Assembly: GCA_017999915.1 (NCBI GenBank)
Contig: JAGNKX010000021.1
Location: forward strand, 1 to 64,000
Source: Spirochaetota bacterium
Lineage (GTDB): Bacteria > Spirochaetota > UBA4802 > UBA5550
Direction: 5' to 3'
DNA: 64,000 nt
This document shows positions 27,015 to 34,991 of the stretch, one piece after another. Position 1 is the first letter of the stretch. Each line of letters starts with the position of its first letter. Position numbers and translations under genes: made by a program. The notes under the pieces were generated by a model. That model was given only the letters and a program-made list of their open reading frames with translations. It was not told where the DNA came from and made no database searches.

Positions 27015-27686
27015 CTAGGGCAGGGGCGTTTTCAGTATCCTGACCGCGATCATGTTGCAGAGGACCGCCACGTCCTCGGTGGACAGATAACCCGATATGG
27101 ACGAATCGAAGACCACGCTCCCCGAAGGGGGAAATTCGTCATCGCCTTTCCAGAATAAAAAGGTTACATCAACCTTCGGGAAAGCCCTGAAGAGAAGGCC
27201 ATGGTCGCCAAGGGATGACCGGATGCCACCGGCCGCCAGTCCAGTCTCCATAAGCCTGTCCATATCGTTGCCGAAGGCCTCCAGGAGCGGAGTTATGCTT
27301 CGGCGCTCAAACGCCGGATAGTAGCCGAGCCCTCCCTCCAGCTGTTTGAAGGTTACCTGGTCGCACCGGGCCGGTGCGCCATTGGCGCGGACAAGGTAGT
27401 GGAGCGCCAGGATCTTTTCCCACATGGGGACTTCTTTATCCCCGTCCCTGTGGATGACTGTAATGTCAGGGTGGGTAACCAGGAGGCTCTCCCCGATAAA
27501 GGGCAGGACCAGGGCTTTGCCTGGGCCTGTTTCGGTGACCATGGCGCCGCTCCTGAGGGCGATATCACCGATAGTTATCGGTGACAGCTGGTCCGCCGCT
27601 TCCCTGTAGGCGGTCTCGTAGTTGTTCTGTTTTCCCGGCAGGGCGGCTTCGGTTTTATACAGGCTCTGATAGTTATCGGTAGACAT
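27015..27686 (-). CDS. DUF3786 protein
   Basis: A 223-residue protein recognised by LGYYPAFERR, FPKVDVTFLFWKGDDEFPPSGSVVFD and YLSTEDVAVLC, a pattern of DUF3786 proteins of anaerobes. No biochemical role is established to my knowledge. I chose the ATG at 27686 (GGAAAA upstream); the longer frame from 27746 runs through repeat sequence. Two GATAGTTATCGG motifs fall inside the coding region (27568-27581 encodes PITIG; 27668-27679 encodes DNY), so the motif has been tolerated or retained within coding sequence. Confidence 0.8.
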   Translation of the reverse strand: MSTDNYQSLYKTEAALPGKQNNYETAYREAADQLSPITIGDIALRSGAMVTETGPGKALVLPFIGESLLVTHPDITVIHRDGDKEVPMWEKILALHYLVRANGAPARCDQVTFKQLEGGLGYYPAFERRSITPLLEAFGNDMDRLMETGLAAGGIRSSLGDHGLLFRAFPKVDVTFLFWKGDDEFPPSGSVVFDSSISGYLSTEDVAVLCNMIAVRILKTPLP

Positions 27687-27786
27687 TGTATTTTCCGGAT
27701 GTTGGACGATAACAATCAATAAATAAGGATTGTTCTGTATGGTCAATATTTTTTTATTGTCCAGAAAATCGGGCCATGAATATGGC

Positions 27787-27920
27787 GGTGTCAGAGTAAA
27801 TCATAAAAAGACCGATTGTTATCGGTACTCTTTATTCATAATTAAGGTGTCAGAATAAAATTTATTATTTGCGCCGATAGTTATCGGTAAACAGCCGTTC
27901 AGAAATGGTGTCAGAGCTAC
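27787..27920. repeat. composite repeat array: GGTGTCAGAG alternating with CCGAT palindrome
   Basis: GGTGTCAG units at 27787, 27846 and 27907 alternate with palindromes CCGATTGTTATCGG (27812-27825) and CCGATAGTTATCGG (27874-27887). The repeat step is about 60 bases. A similar alternation occurs at 57281-57360 and, in reverse, at 61481-61536. Between DUF3786 and the FecR gene. Confidence 0.85.
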
Positions 27921-27944
27921 ACCCTCATCTGTAATATAGCTATC

Positions 27945-29108
27945 CTACCTCAATGCCCTTCTTTGCTGCCGTATAGCTTTCCGTGTTTCCCTGATAACCT
28001 TCTTCTGCTTATTTATCCGCCCCTGTTCTTTCAGGCCGGGTTTTGCGGGATTATCGATTGAATCCCTTCGGATCATGTTCCTTTGATTTTTGTTCTCTCC
28101 ATCCGGTGCTGTTAATGTCCCCTGATTGTTATCGCTCCGGGATTTTCCGGAATCCGCGGCGGGTCCTCCATGGAATTTTACCTCTCTATCAATTGGCTTT
28201 GAATTCAGGAGCCGCTGCTTGAAAGCCCCGGCCCGGAGCTGATCGATGTTCCCGAATATCTTCAAATCTTCAATTTCGGCTTTCCTGATCTCGGCTTTTT
28301 CCGCGACCATGCATTTATTGCCGGCAGTGACCGTCACTGTTTCAGCCGATTGGACCGGCTTCACTCGGACGCTTCCGCTTTTCATGACAACCAGGGTTTT
28401 TCCGCCGGCAGATTGCAGGAGGAATTCCGTGCCGACAGGCTCCACCCGGGCCCCCGGCGTGGTATAGGAGTAGGAGATGCCGCCCGTGCTGGAGGATATT
28501 AGCATCCCCTGATCGAGGGCGCATTCAATATCCATTCGATTTGAAGATGTCCCGGATGCGAAGCGTCTGATTGAAAAAGCGCCCGGACCGATAAGGGTTA
28601 TGGAAAAATTGCGGCCGTGGACCAGGCGCGCCATGGTTTTGTCCGGGAGGCTGACGGCGCTTCCTCCGTAGACCCGGGGCAGTTCACCGGGGGACTTGCC
28701 GTCAATGGTGACACCCCTGTCGAGCTGGACCGCGGAAAGATAAGGCCGTGGCGGCTCTGTCGGTGTTCGGATCAACAGGACAGATATAACTGCTACAGAC
28801 GCGGCCAGGGCCAGGGACGCGGCAATGACAGACCGCGGATGGAAGGCCAGGAAGGAGCGGAGGCGTGATGGGGCAGGGGATGATCCCTCCCGGGCAAGTT
28901 TTTCCCAGGAGCGAATGACCCTGATCCAGGCGGCGTCGCTTGCCCGCAGATCGCGGTAACGCGGCGCTATGGCTGCGAGGATCCTGTCATGGCGGGCCCT
29001 GCACTGGACGCACTCTTCCAGGTGCTTGCTCACACGGCTTCGTGACCGGTCACCGGCTGTCCCGGCAATGAGCGCCGCGAGGTCCCTATTTGATATGTGC
29101 CGTGTCAC
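27945..29108 (-). CDS. FecR-domain anti-sigma factor
   Basis: A 387-residue protein. N-terminal zinc anti-sigma motif with H29, C33, C36 (HLEECVQC), a membrane segment near 94-112, an extracytoplasmic FecR-like domain (about 125-275, with YTTPGARVEPVGTEFLL) and a basic C-terminal tail with many Lys, Arg and Asn. It would hold the sigma factor encoded 16 bases upstream and release it on an envelope signal. A GATTGTTATCG motif lies in the coding region at 28124-28134. Confidence 0.88.
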   Translation of the reverse strand: MTRHISNRDLAALIAGTAGDRSRSRVSKHLEECVQCRARHDRILAAIAPRYRDLRASDAAWIRVIRSWEKLAREGSSPAPSRLRSFLAFHPRSVIAASLALAASVAVISVLLIRTPTEPPRPYLSAVQLDRGVTIDGKSPGELPRVYGGSAVSLPDKTMARLVHGRNFSITLIGPGAFSIRRFASGTSSNRMDIECALDQGMLISSSTGGISYSYTTPGARVEPVGTEFLLQSAGGKTLVVMKSGSVRVKPVQSAETVTVTAGNKCMVAEKAEIRKAEIEDLKIFGNIDQLRAGAFKQRLLNSKPIDREVKFHGGPAADSGKSRSDNNQGTLTAPDGENKNQRNMIRRDSIDNPAKPGLKEQGRINKQKKVIRETRKAIRQQRRALR

Positions 29109-29123
29109 TGGTCATGCCCCTCA

Positions 29124-29684
29124 TCATTTATATATAACGATCAAAATCGCCAGTAGTGCCAGCATAAACAGGACTAATAGCTTGAATCCGGCCTTTTCCA
29201 GGGTATCGGCCAGGTATTCCACCATGGAGCGCATCTTCCTTTTGGCCGTCCGCACTGATATTCCCAGGGCGCCGGCTATTTCCTCGTAGGGCATCTCCAG
29301 TTCGGTCCTCATCAGGTACACTGACTTGGATTCAGCGTCCCGGGCGTCCACCAGTGAGTTGACCGTGCGGCGCAGCTCTTTCATTTCCATGGCTTCCTGC
29401 GGATCGGTGCCCGGGGACTCGGTATTATCCGCCAGGGCCGTCATCTCCACTTTTCTGTTCCTCCGGGCGTGGTCGATGCAGATATTCCGGGCGGTCCGGT
29501 ACAGGAAGGCCCGGATGTTGCTTTCATCGAGGGGATACTTCTCTGAATAGCGGATGAGACGCACGAAGGCGTCATGGAGGAAATCCTCCGCCAGCTCCGG
29601 CATTCGCGTGAACCCGCAGATATAGATGAAGAGCTCGTGGTGATGGCGGTCGTAGATGTCGCTTAAAAGCTTATTGTCGATCAT
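29124..29684 (-). CDS. ECF sigma factor with C-terminal membrane segment
   Basis: A 186-residue sigma-70 ECF protein. Region 2 (about 10-75): AEDFLHDAFVRLIRY and NIRAFLYRTARNICIDHARR. Region 4 (about 115-165): YEEIAGALGISVRTAKRKMRSMVEYL. The last 20 residues form a hydrophobic segment (LLVLFMLALLAILIVIY) predicted to cross or sit in the membrane. Start ATG at 29684; the TTG at 29696 is possible. It forms an operon with the FecR anti-sigma gene. Confidence 0.88.
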   Translation of the reverse strand: MIDNKLLSDIYDRHHHELFIYICGFTRMPELAEDFLHDAFVRLIRYSEKYPLDESNIRAFLYRTARNICIDHARRNRKVEMTALADNTESPGTDPQEAMEMKELRRTVNSLVDARDAESKSVYLMRTELEMPYEEIAGALGISVRTAKRKMRSMVEYLADTLEKAGFKLLVLFMLALLAILIVIYK

Positions 29685-29810
29685 TGAGGATAACAATTGC
29701 GCTCATGAAATGCGGCGGTATCCCGCCTGGTTCATTACAGCTCGTAGTTGAATGGATTGTCAATTTGATTTTAATGATTTACCGGAGAAGGCTTGTCAAC
29801 TTATGATAAA

Positions 29811-29843
29811 AGTTATTCCTCCCCCGACAGGGGAGGAATAACT
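29811..29843 (-). terminator. intrinsic terminator after lipoprotein gene
   Basis: A perfect 14-bp inverted repeat (arms 29811-29824 and 29830-29843) with loop CGACA; on the minus strand the stem is followed by TTTATC. It lies just after the lipoprotein gene ending at 29869. Confidence 0.8.
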
Positions 29844-29868
29844 TCGTAATGAGATCTCACCGGTGTTG

Positions 29869-30942
29869 TTATTGGCACCCTGACACGACAAAGGAGCCCT
29901 GGCCGGTGACCGTCCTTCCGCGTTCGTTGGAATATGAATAGGTGTAGTTGGCCAAACCGTTGCCTGTATAGGTAATGGTGCCGCTGCCGTCCCAGTACCC
30001 CGATATGGCCACTGTGGCGGTGCCCGAGGTCGGTGAGCATGTGCTCATCGGTATGACGAGACTGCTGAAGGTAGTGGTAACTATGGCCCCGGTCCTGACG
30101 TGCTCAACCTGGACGCTTCCTGACACGGTCCTGGTGCCCGCGGATGTATCAGCCGTGACATTGAGGGCTGTCGGTGTCGTCACGTGATGCTCGAACAGTA
30201 GGGTCCCCAGGCCGCTGTAGCCTTTCCGTGTAAGGTCCGTTGCTATGGTGAAGGTCCTCGATGAGCCGCTCACGGCGCTCCAGTTCACCGTGTGGGCCAC
30301 TTTGCCTGAGAGAGTGCCGTTGGTAATGACGCCGCCGTTCCCTTCAACGCTGATATATGCGCCGGTGGCGTTCCTGGTGAAGCGCTTGTTGACCTGCGCC
30401 TGCTCGACTTTGGAGCCGGCCTGGAGCTTGGCCGATCCGGTAGCGCTGGCCATGCCGGACCAGGAGAGGAGGCCGGAGCCGCTCACCTTGAAGAAGCCAA
30501 AGGGGCCGGTGCAGTCACTGAATGTCCTCGCGACATAGAATGCGGTATTGCTCGAATTCCATGTGGCCGCGGTGTCGGTCACCTCAACGGATCCGCCGCC
30601 GGGGCAGGTGGCTGTAGCGGCTTTCGCTGAAAAAGGCTCCATCATGTTCCCCTCCGCCATGAGGATACGCTCATCAATCGTGGGATTTGCCTGCCACGAT
30701 CCGGGGTACGTGACGTTGTATGACAGGCTCGTCTGTCCTGACGTGTTGATGTCCGCCAGGCTGTCATTGACCGTGTCCAGGGACGCCTGGGACATCTCCG
30801 CGATGGTGTCTCCCGATGACGATGCCATGACGGCCAGCAGGGCCAGTCCGGTATTGTTGTCATTCTTTTCGGATTTCTCGCACCCGGCCATAACAATGGC
30901 TGTCCCGGCCAGTAGCGATACTGCTATGATTCTTATCTTCAT
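29869..30942 (-). CDS. putative lipoprotein, beta-rich
   Basis: A 357-residue predicted lipoprotein with lipobox VMAGC after a short signal peptide. The next residues (EKSEKNDNNTGLALLAVMA) parallel the lipoprotein at 6703-7656, pointing to a shared exported family. The rest is rich in Thr, Ser and Gly with beta-strand alternation and a few Cys, including the C-terminal SGCQ. No catalytic motif. Located upstream of the sigma/anti-sigma pair on the same strand, so it may be a target of that sigma factor, though this is speculation. Confidence 0.82.
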   Translation of the reverse strand: MKIRIIAVSLLAGTAIVMAGCEKSEKNDNNTGLALLAVMASSSGDTIAEMSQASLDTVNDSLADINTSGQTSLSYNVTYPGSWQANPTIDERILMAEGNMMEPFSAKAATATCPGGGSVEVTDTAATWNSSNTAFYVARTFSDCTGPFGFFKVSGSGLLSWSGMASATGSAKLQAGSKVEQAQVNKRFTRNATGAYISVEGNGGVITNGTLSGKVAHTVNWSAVSGSSRTFTIATDLTRKGYSGLGTLLFEHHVTTPTALNVTADTSAGTRTVSGSVQVEHVRTGAIVTTTFSSLVIPMSTCSPTSGTATVAISGYWDGSGTITYTGNGLANYTYSYSNERGRTVTGQGSFVVSGCQ

Positions 30943-31065
30943 GTGTTCCTCCCATCAGAGAAAAAGTTGATATTCCGCAGGAATTAATCTCCTGCTGACC
31001 TATACAACGTTTTTCCCCTCAAAGAGTGCCACTGATCCTGTGTTTTTTTTAAATTTGTGAAATGT

Positions 31066-32232
31066 TTAAATTTTAATAGTCCAGAGACTTTTTCCGGTCT
31101 TGTAATCATACCCCATCAGCCCCACGCCCTTCAGCTGGAGCACCACCAGTCCGCCCAATCGCCTGACCTTGATGTTGTCCTTGGTGAAAAAGTGGCTCGA
31201 AAAGGAGTCATCCTCTTCATCGATCTTCATCTTGCTGAACATCCGGTCGGGAGTTACGGTCCACAGGCGGCTGCCGGTGGCCAGGTCGTAACAGTCCATG
31301 AGGCGGTTCGCCTTTTTCCCGATCTGGTCGAGGTACATGATGATGGCGCATTCTTTGTCCTGGTGGTAGATGATCCCTTCGAGGAAGATTTTTTCCGTGA
31401 GCTGTTTTCCCGTCGCGCCGGTGAAAAAACGAAGGCTGCTCTCGCTGGCCGCGTAGATTTCAAGGCTTGAAGCGTTATCCGCCAGCTTTCCCCGGGGACC
31501 GGAAACCAGGACCAATTTTTTCCGGGGCCCGCCGCTGTCGTCTCTGGCCATGACGGCCACCGAATCAGGGGTCCTGTCCTTGATGATCTCATCTCTCCAT
31601 TCCCCCTGGCCCCTGTACAGGACCCCTGTCTCAAGACAGTATTTCACTCCCTGCAGCCCGTCCCTGGTGTTGATGGAGAGAGTCTTTTCTTTATCGTTAT
31701 AGTAAATGTTTGCAAGCCTCCCTTTCAGGAGAGGATATCGGGAAGTAAATGTCCTTGTGTCCATGATCAATTGCGCAGTGGCCGCGTCGTAGGCTTCGAC
31801 GCGGGGCTCGTTTTTGCCATACCCGCCCGTGATGATCCAGACCTTTCCGCCGGCGTAGGTTGACTCCAGCATTAAGACAATATCATCCTGCTCCGTTTCA
31901 ATCTTATGAATGACCTTTTCCCGGGCCGGATCGTACACATAGGTCCAGGTCTTGCAGAAAAGGCATTTCGTTCCGATCGACGTGCGCCCCGGTGTTTTGG
32001 TCGATTGTACATATTTGAAGGAGCCGTCGGCCACGATCCAGAGGAGGGGAGGCCCTTCTTTCGACGGCGCCATGGTCACCGATAGGACGCTGCCGCGGAT
32101 TTTATCCGGTGTCAGGTATGGGTACAAAAAAAAGTAAAAGGCGAGGATGCCGATGATGAGCGAGGGAATCAGCCATATCAGTTTTATGGCGCCCCGCGGT
32201 TTAATGCTCTGGAAAGAACTCTTTTGTGCCAT
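31066..32232 (-). CDS. membrane-anchored beta-propeller (PQQ-like) protein
   Basis: A 388-residue protein with one N-terminal membrane segment (about 20-40) and repeated motifs of a PQQ/WD-like propeller (VEAYDAATAQLI, DCYDLATGSRLW, GYDYKTGKSLWTI). CLFCKTW gives a CxxC pair near residue 90. No PQQ ligand set is evident, so a structural or sensor role is likelier. I chose the ATG at 32232 with CAGGAG upstream. No linked operon. Confidence 0.75.
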   Translation of the reverse strand: MAQKSSFQSIKPRGAIKLIWLIPSLIIGILAFYFFLYPYLTPDKIRGSVLSVTMAPSKEGPPLLWIVADGSFKYVQSTKTPGRTSIGTKCLFCKTWTYVYDPAREKVIHKIETEQDDIVLMLESTYAGGKVWIITGGYGKNEPRVEAYDAATAQLIMDTRTFTSRYPLLKGRLANIYYNDKEKTLSINTRDGLQGVKYCLETGVLYRGQGEWRDEIIKDRTPDSVAVMARDDSGGPRKKLVLVSGPRGKLADNASSLEIYAASESSLRFFTGATGKQLTEKIFLEGIIYHQDKECAIIMYLDQIGKKANRLMDCYDLATGSRLWTVTPDRMFSKMKIDEEDDSFSSHFFTKDNIKVRRLGGLVVLQLKGVGLMGYDYKTGKSLWTIKI

Positions 32233-32444
32233 GGTGCGAAGCTCCTGGGTCTCGCTGTATGCCAGCATGATGTTCTCAAATTCGCCTTTGATTGAATCCG
32301 AAGGCTTCCATCGGGTGGGTGCAGAAAGGCATCGGCTTCCTTCACTTATCGAGGATAGGTAAAGGTAATAACTTCCGAGTAATGATCTGTCAATAGAAAT
32401 ACAGGGGAAACTCTGTCATGCCGGTCATTGCCGCCGGATTTATA

Positions 32445-33131
32445 TCAGGACTGATAGGGTTTGTCGAAGCGGCGCTCATAGGCGCCGTTCTGCTTCAGGG
32501 GCTTGATCCAACCGCTGTCAGCAAGGCCGGTGTGCAGCAGGAGCCTGATGAAGAATCTGCCGACAGGGGAGAATCTCTCCATCCCGGCGAGCTTTTTCAT
32601 TATTATTGGATGGAACTCCTTGGTGACGCCGAAATGGCGGCCCAGGCTGCGAAAGGCCATGAATAGCCTCTTATTGAGAAAATCCGGCTTTTCCTGTATG
32701 CCCTCGACGCCGCCCTTGATGATCGTTCCGATGTAGCGTCCGTTCAGCCGCCGGGCCAGCTTTTCCAGGTAGCGCTCCACGTAGCGCGAATGGATCGCTT
32801 CGGGAAAGCCGGACTGCACGATGAACCCTATGGGCGGGAATTCCTTTTGTTTCTTTGACGCGCGGCCTTTGGGCTGCTCAGACCCCAGGGTTTCGATGAA
32901 GTCCTTGACTATGGCCGGCATGGAATCGGCGTAAAGCGGAAAGGCGATGATGACCGCGCCGGCAGCGCGGGCTTTTTCCGCGATGGAGGCATACTCCTTG
33001 ACCCGCTGGAGATAGGCCACCTCGAAGGTATTCTCCGGGTAGGCCGCGAAGCCGTCGGTGAAATGCTTCAGCAGCAGGGCCGTGTTTCCCCCCTTGCCGC
33101 GGGGTGACCCGTTACAGATCAGCAATCGCAT
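32445..33131 (-). CDS. flavodoxin-like NAD(P)H oxidoreductase
   Basis: A 228-residue flavodoxin-fold protein starting LLICNGSPRGKGGNTALLL, the FMN phosphate loop. FPLYADSMPAIVKDFIE is the second loop. It overlaps the gene upstream (33112) by 20 bases on the same strand, so both flavoproteins are made from one message. Substrate unknown. Confidence 0.85.
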   Translation of the reverse strand: MRLLICNGSPRGKGGNTALLLKHFTDGFAAYPENTFEVAYLQRVKEYASIAEKARAAGAVIIAFPLYADSMPAIVKDFIETLGSEQPKGRASKKQKEFPPIGFIVQSGFPEAIHSRYVERYLEKLARRLNGRYIGTIIKGGVEGIQEKPDFLNKRLFMAFRSLGRHFGVTKEFHPIIMKKLAGMERFSPVGRFFIRLLLHTGLADSGWIKPLKQNGAYERRFDKPYQS

Positions 33132-33663
33132 GAGTCACCTCCGAAACGGGCCGGTCCGTCGTGAAGGCGCATCGGAAGGATGTCCTGAAGTTGATGGCCT
33201 CACGGCGGTATATATCGGTAATGATGGCAATGTCTTCGTCGTCGGTGTCGGTCCCCCTTTGCAGGAGAAGGCCGATGCCGGGATAGCGGTCGTATCGTCC
33301 CCTGTGGTGGCATTCCCCCTCGACCAGGGCGAGGTAAGGATGGATAAGGGGGATGAACCGTTCGTTGGCGCGCTTGAGCAGGGCGCTCACGAATCCCATG
33401 ATGACCGGCGACGCGAACAGGACCAGGTCCGCCGCCATGACGCTTTTATATATCACGGCCATGTCGTCCCTGTGCACGCAGAGCCCCGGCGTTGTGACCC
33501 AGCAGGTCCAGCACCCGATGCAGTAGCGGATGTCCAGCTCCCTGAGCAGGTAGGCCTGGAATGAATGGCCCCTGGCGGTAAGCCCTGACCCCAGCGACGC
33601 AATGTAGCGGTCAAGGTCCTTGCGCTTCGGGTCGGGGTTGCCGTTAAGGATAACTATATTCAT
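33112..33663 (-). CDS. flavodoxin-like oxidoreductase with Cys motif
   Basis: A 183-residue protein with the FMN loop ILNGNPDPKRKDLDRY and a cysteine cluster CIGCWTCWVTTPGLC, as in iron-sulfur flavoproteins. ASPVIMGFVSALLK is the second FMN loop. It is translated just before the 228-residue flavoprotein, with which it overlaps, suggesting two subunits or consecutive steps. Confidence 0.85.
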   Translation of the reverse strand: MNIVILNGNPDPKRKDLDRYIASLGSGLTARGHSFQAYLLRELDIRYCIGCWTCWVTTPGLCVHRDDMAVIYKSVMAADLVLFASPVIMGFVSALLKRANERFIPLIHPYLALVEGECHHRGRYDRYPGIGLLLQRGTDTDDEDIAIITDIYRREAINFRTSFRCAFTTDRPVSEVTHAIADL

Positions 33664-33763
33664 GGTGCGCGGTTGTCGCCGAATTATTCAGTCCGGTAAT
33701 AATCGCGGTGATACAGATTGACGTCAATGCATTTTTTATCCACGATCTCTATCTGTGGCGCGA

Positions 33764-33875
33764 CCTCACCCCCCCGACCCCCTCTCCATGATATGGAGAG
33801 GGAGTATCAGGAATGAATAATTACAACTGAAGCCCTCTCCTTATTAAGGAGAGGGCGCGCATAGCGCGGGTGAGG
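33764..33875. repeat. intergenic hairpin element, CCTCACCC ends
   Basis: A 112-base element with terminal inverted repeats CCTCACCC/GGGTGAGG and two inner hairpins (CCCTCTCC/GGAGAGGG). It has no coding content. The same ends and inner stems occur at 39777-39967, so it is a MITE-like interspersed repeat. Confidence 0.75.
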
Positions 33876-33937
33876 ATAAAAAAGGTAGCTGAAGGGCGTG
33901 AGGATTGATCTGCGTTTAAGGCTCAATGTTAGTCATT

Positions 33938-34303
33938 TCAATTGGACCTGCAGATGCTGATGGTCGAATCCTCCTGGTCGCCGTCATCGTAGCTGATATG
34001 GATCGATTCCCCCTGCATCCTGGTAATGGTCCCCTTGTAATACATGCCGCCCCTTTTCCAGTTGCACTGTACCCTGGTGCCGACCTTCCAGTCGATCTTT
34101 CTGATTTTTGACGCGGGAAGCACCGCCGTGTCGCCGTCGTCAAAGGAAACGTTGAAGTCCGCCCCTTCCATGCCGGTTATCCGCGCCGGATACCATTGGC
34201 CGTCACTCCACTGCCCGAGGATCCGGTCGCCTGTAGTCCATGCGAAGGCAGCAACGGTTACCAAAACCAGGATAAAAGCTGCTCCGTATTTCAATAGTCT
34301 CAT
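33938..34303 (-). CDS. exported protein with tandem Tudor/SH3-like repeats
   Basis: A 121-residue protein with a signal peptide (about 1-22). Two similar units follow: GQWYPARITGMEG and DFNVSFDDGD, then GMYYKGTITRMQG and SIHISYDDGD, each like an SH3/Tudor-type five-stranded fold. Found outside the cytoplasm here, so a nucleic-acid or histone role is not expected. Function unknown. The intergenic side at 33664-33937 holds the hairpin element. Confidence 0.7.
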   Translation of the reverse strand: MRLLKYGAAFILVLVTVAAFAWTTGDRILGQWSDGQWYPARITGMEGADFNVSFDDGDTAVLPASKIRKIDWKVGTRVQCNWKRGGMYYKGTITRMQGESIHISYDDGDQEDSTISICRSN

Positions 34304-34420
34304 TTCTACCTCCTTACCCGTTTGTTATGAGGAATTATGCATGTAATTGTAAAATAAATGATTTAATGGATTAGGCAAATGTTTTTTTAACGATGGAAGA
34401 TTATTATTGAAGAAAAAGCC

Positions 34421-34984
34421 TTAAAAAAGGAAGCACACATCAATGAAGGGCATCGGCAGGGCGATCCGCCGCCCCTTTTTCCTCATGCCATTGCGGGTGT
34501 CGATCTTGTAGTCGTAATTGATCCAGCAGTTGGCGCCGATACGACAGAAGGGCGAGACGATGAAGCCGAGGCCCGCGCCGCCGCCGAAGGTGACATCGTT
34601 GATTATTCCGTTTATCCTGAAATAGGGGGATTTCCACCGGTAATGGGAATATGACACGCCGAAAAAGACGACAGGGTCGAGGAAATCGACCGGCGTCTGG
34701 ATGTAGACAGCCGGAGCAAGCACAGCCGAAAAGAGATTCTCGCCTTTCTTCACTATGGGGCTGTTTTTCGTTCCCATTCCGTACACGTACACTCCCATGA
34801 ACCTGATGGCAAGGGGTTTGATGAAACGGTATTCCGCCTCAACCGCCGCAGCTATGCCGGCCGTGGCAGTGCCGACCATCCCCTTTTTCCATTTCCCCCC
34901 GGTCTCTTCACCGGCAAGGGCATGGGTTGAAATTGCAAGGATTACCGCCGCGAGAATGATAATGGTTTTCTTGCTCACTCCCAT
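34421..34984 (-). CDS. outer-membrane beta-barrel-like protein
   Basis: A 187-residue exported protein (signal peptide about 1-24, ALA-G cleavage). The mature part is made of short alternating strands (AAAVEAEYRFIKPLAIRFMG, GFIVSPFCRIGANCWINYDY) and ends in VCFLF, an aromatic C-terminus typical of outer-membrane barrels. It follows the DUF1207 gene with a 7-base gap, so they may work together. No specific function. Confidence 0.7.
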   Translation of the reverse strand: MGVSKKTIIILAAVILAISTHALAGEETGGKWKKGMVGTATAGIAAAVEAEYRFIKPLAIRFMGVYVYGMGTKNSPIVKKGENLFSAVLAPAVYIQTPVDFLDPVVFFGVSYSHYRWKSPYFRINGIINDVTFGGGAGLGFIVSPFCRIGANCWINYDYKIDTRNGMRKKGRRIALPMPFIDVCFLF

Positions 34985-34991
34985 GGGGCCC

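Noticed and set aside
27787-27920. CRISPR array
   Set aside because: The repeats are two alternating short motifs without spacers of uniform size, and no cas genes are present.
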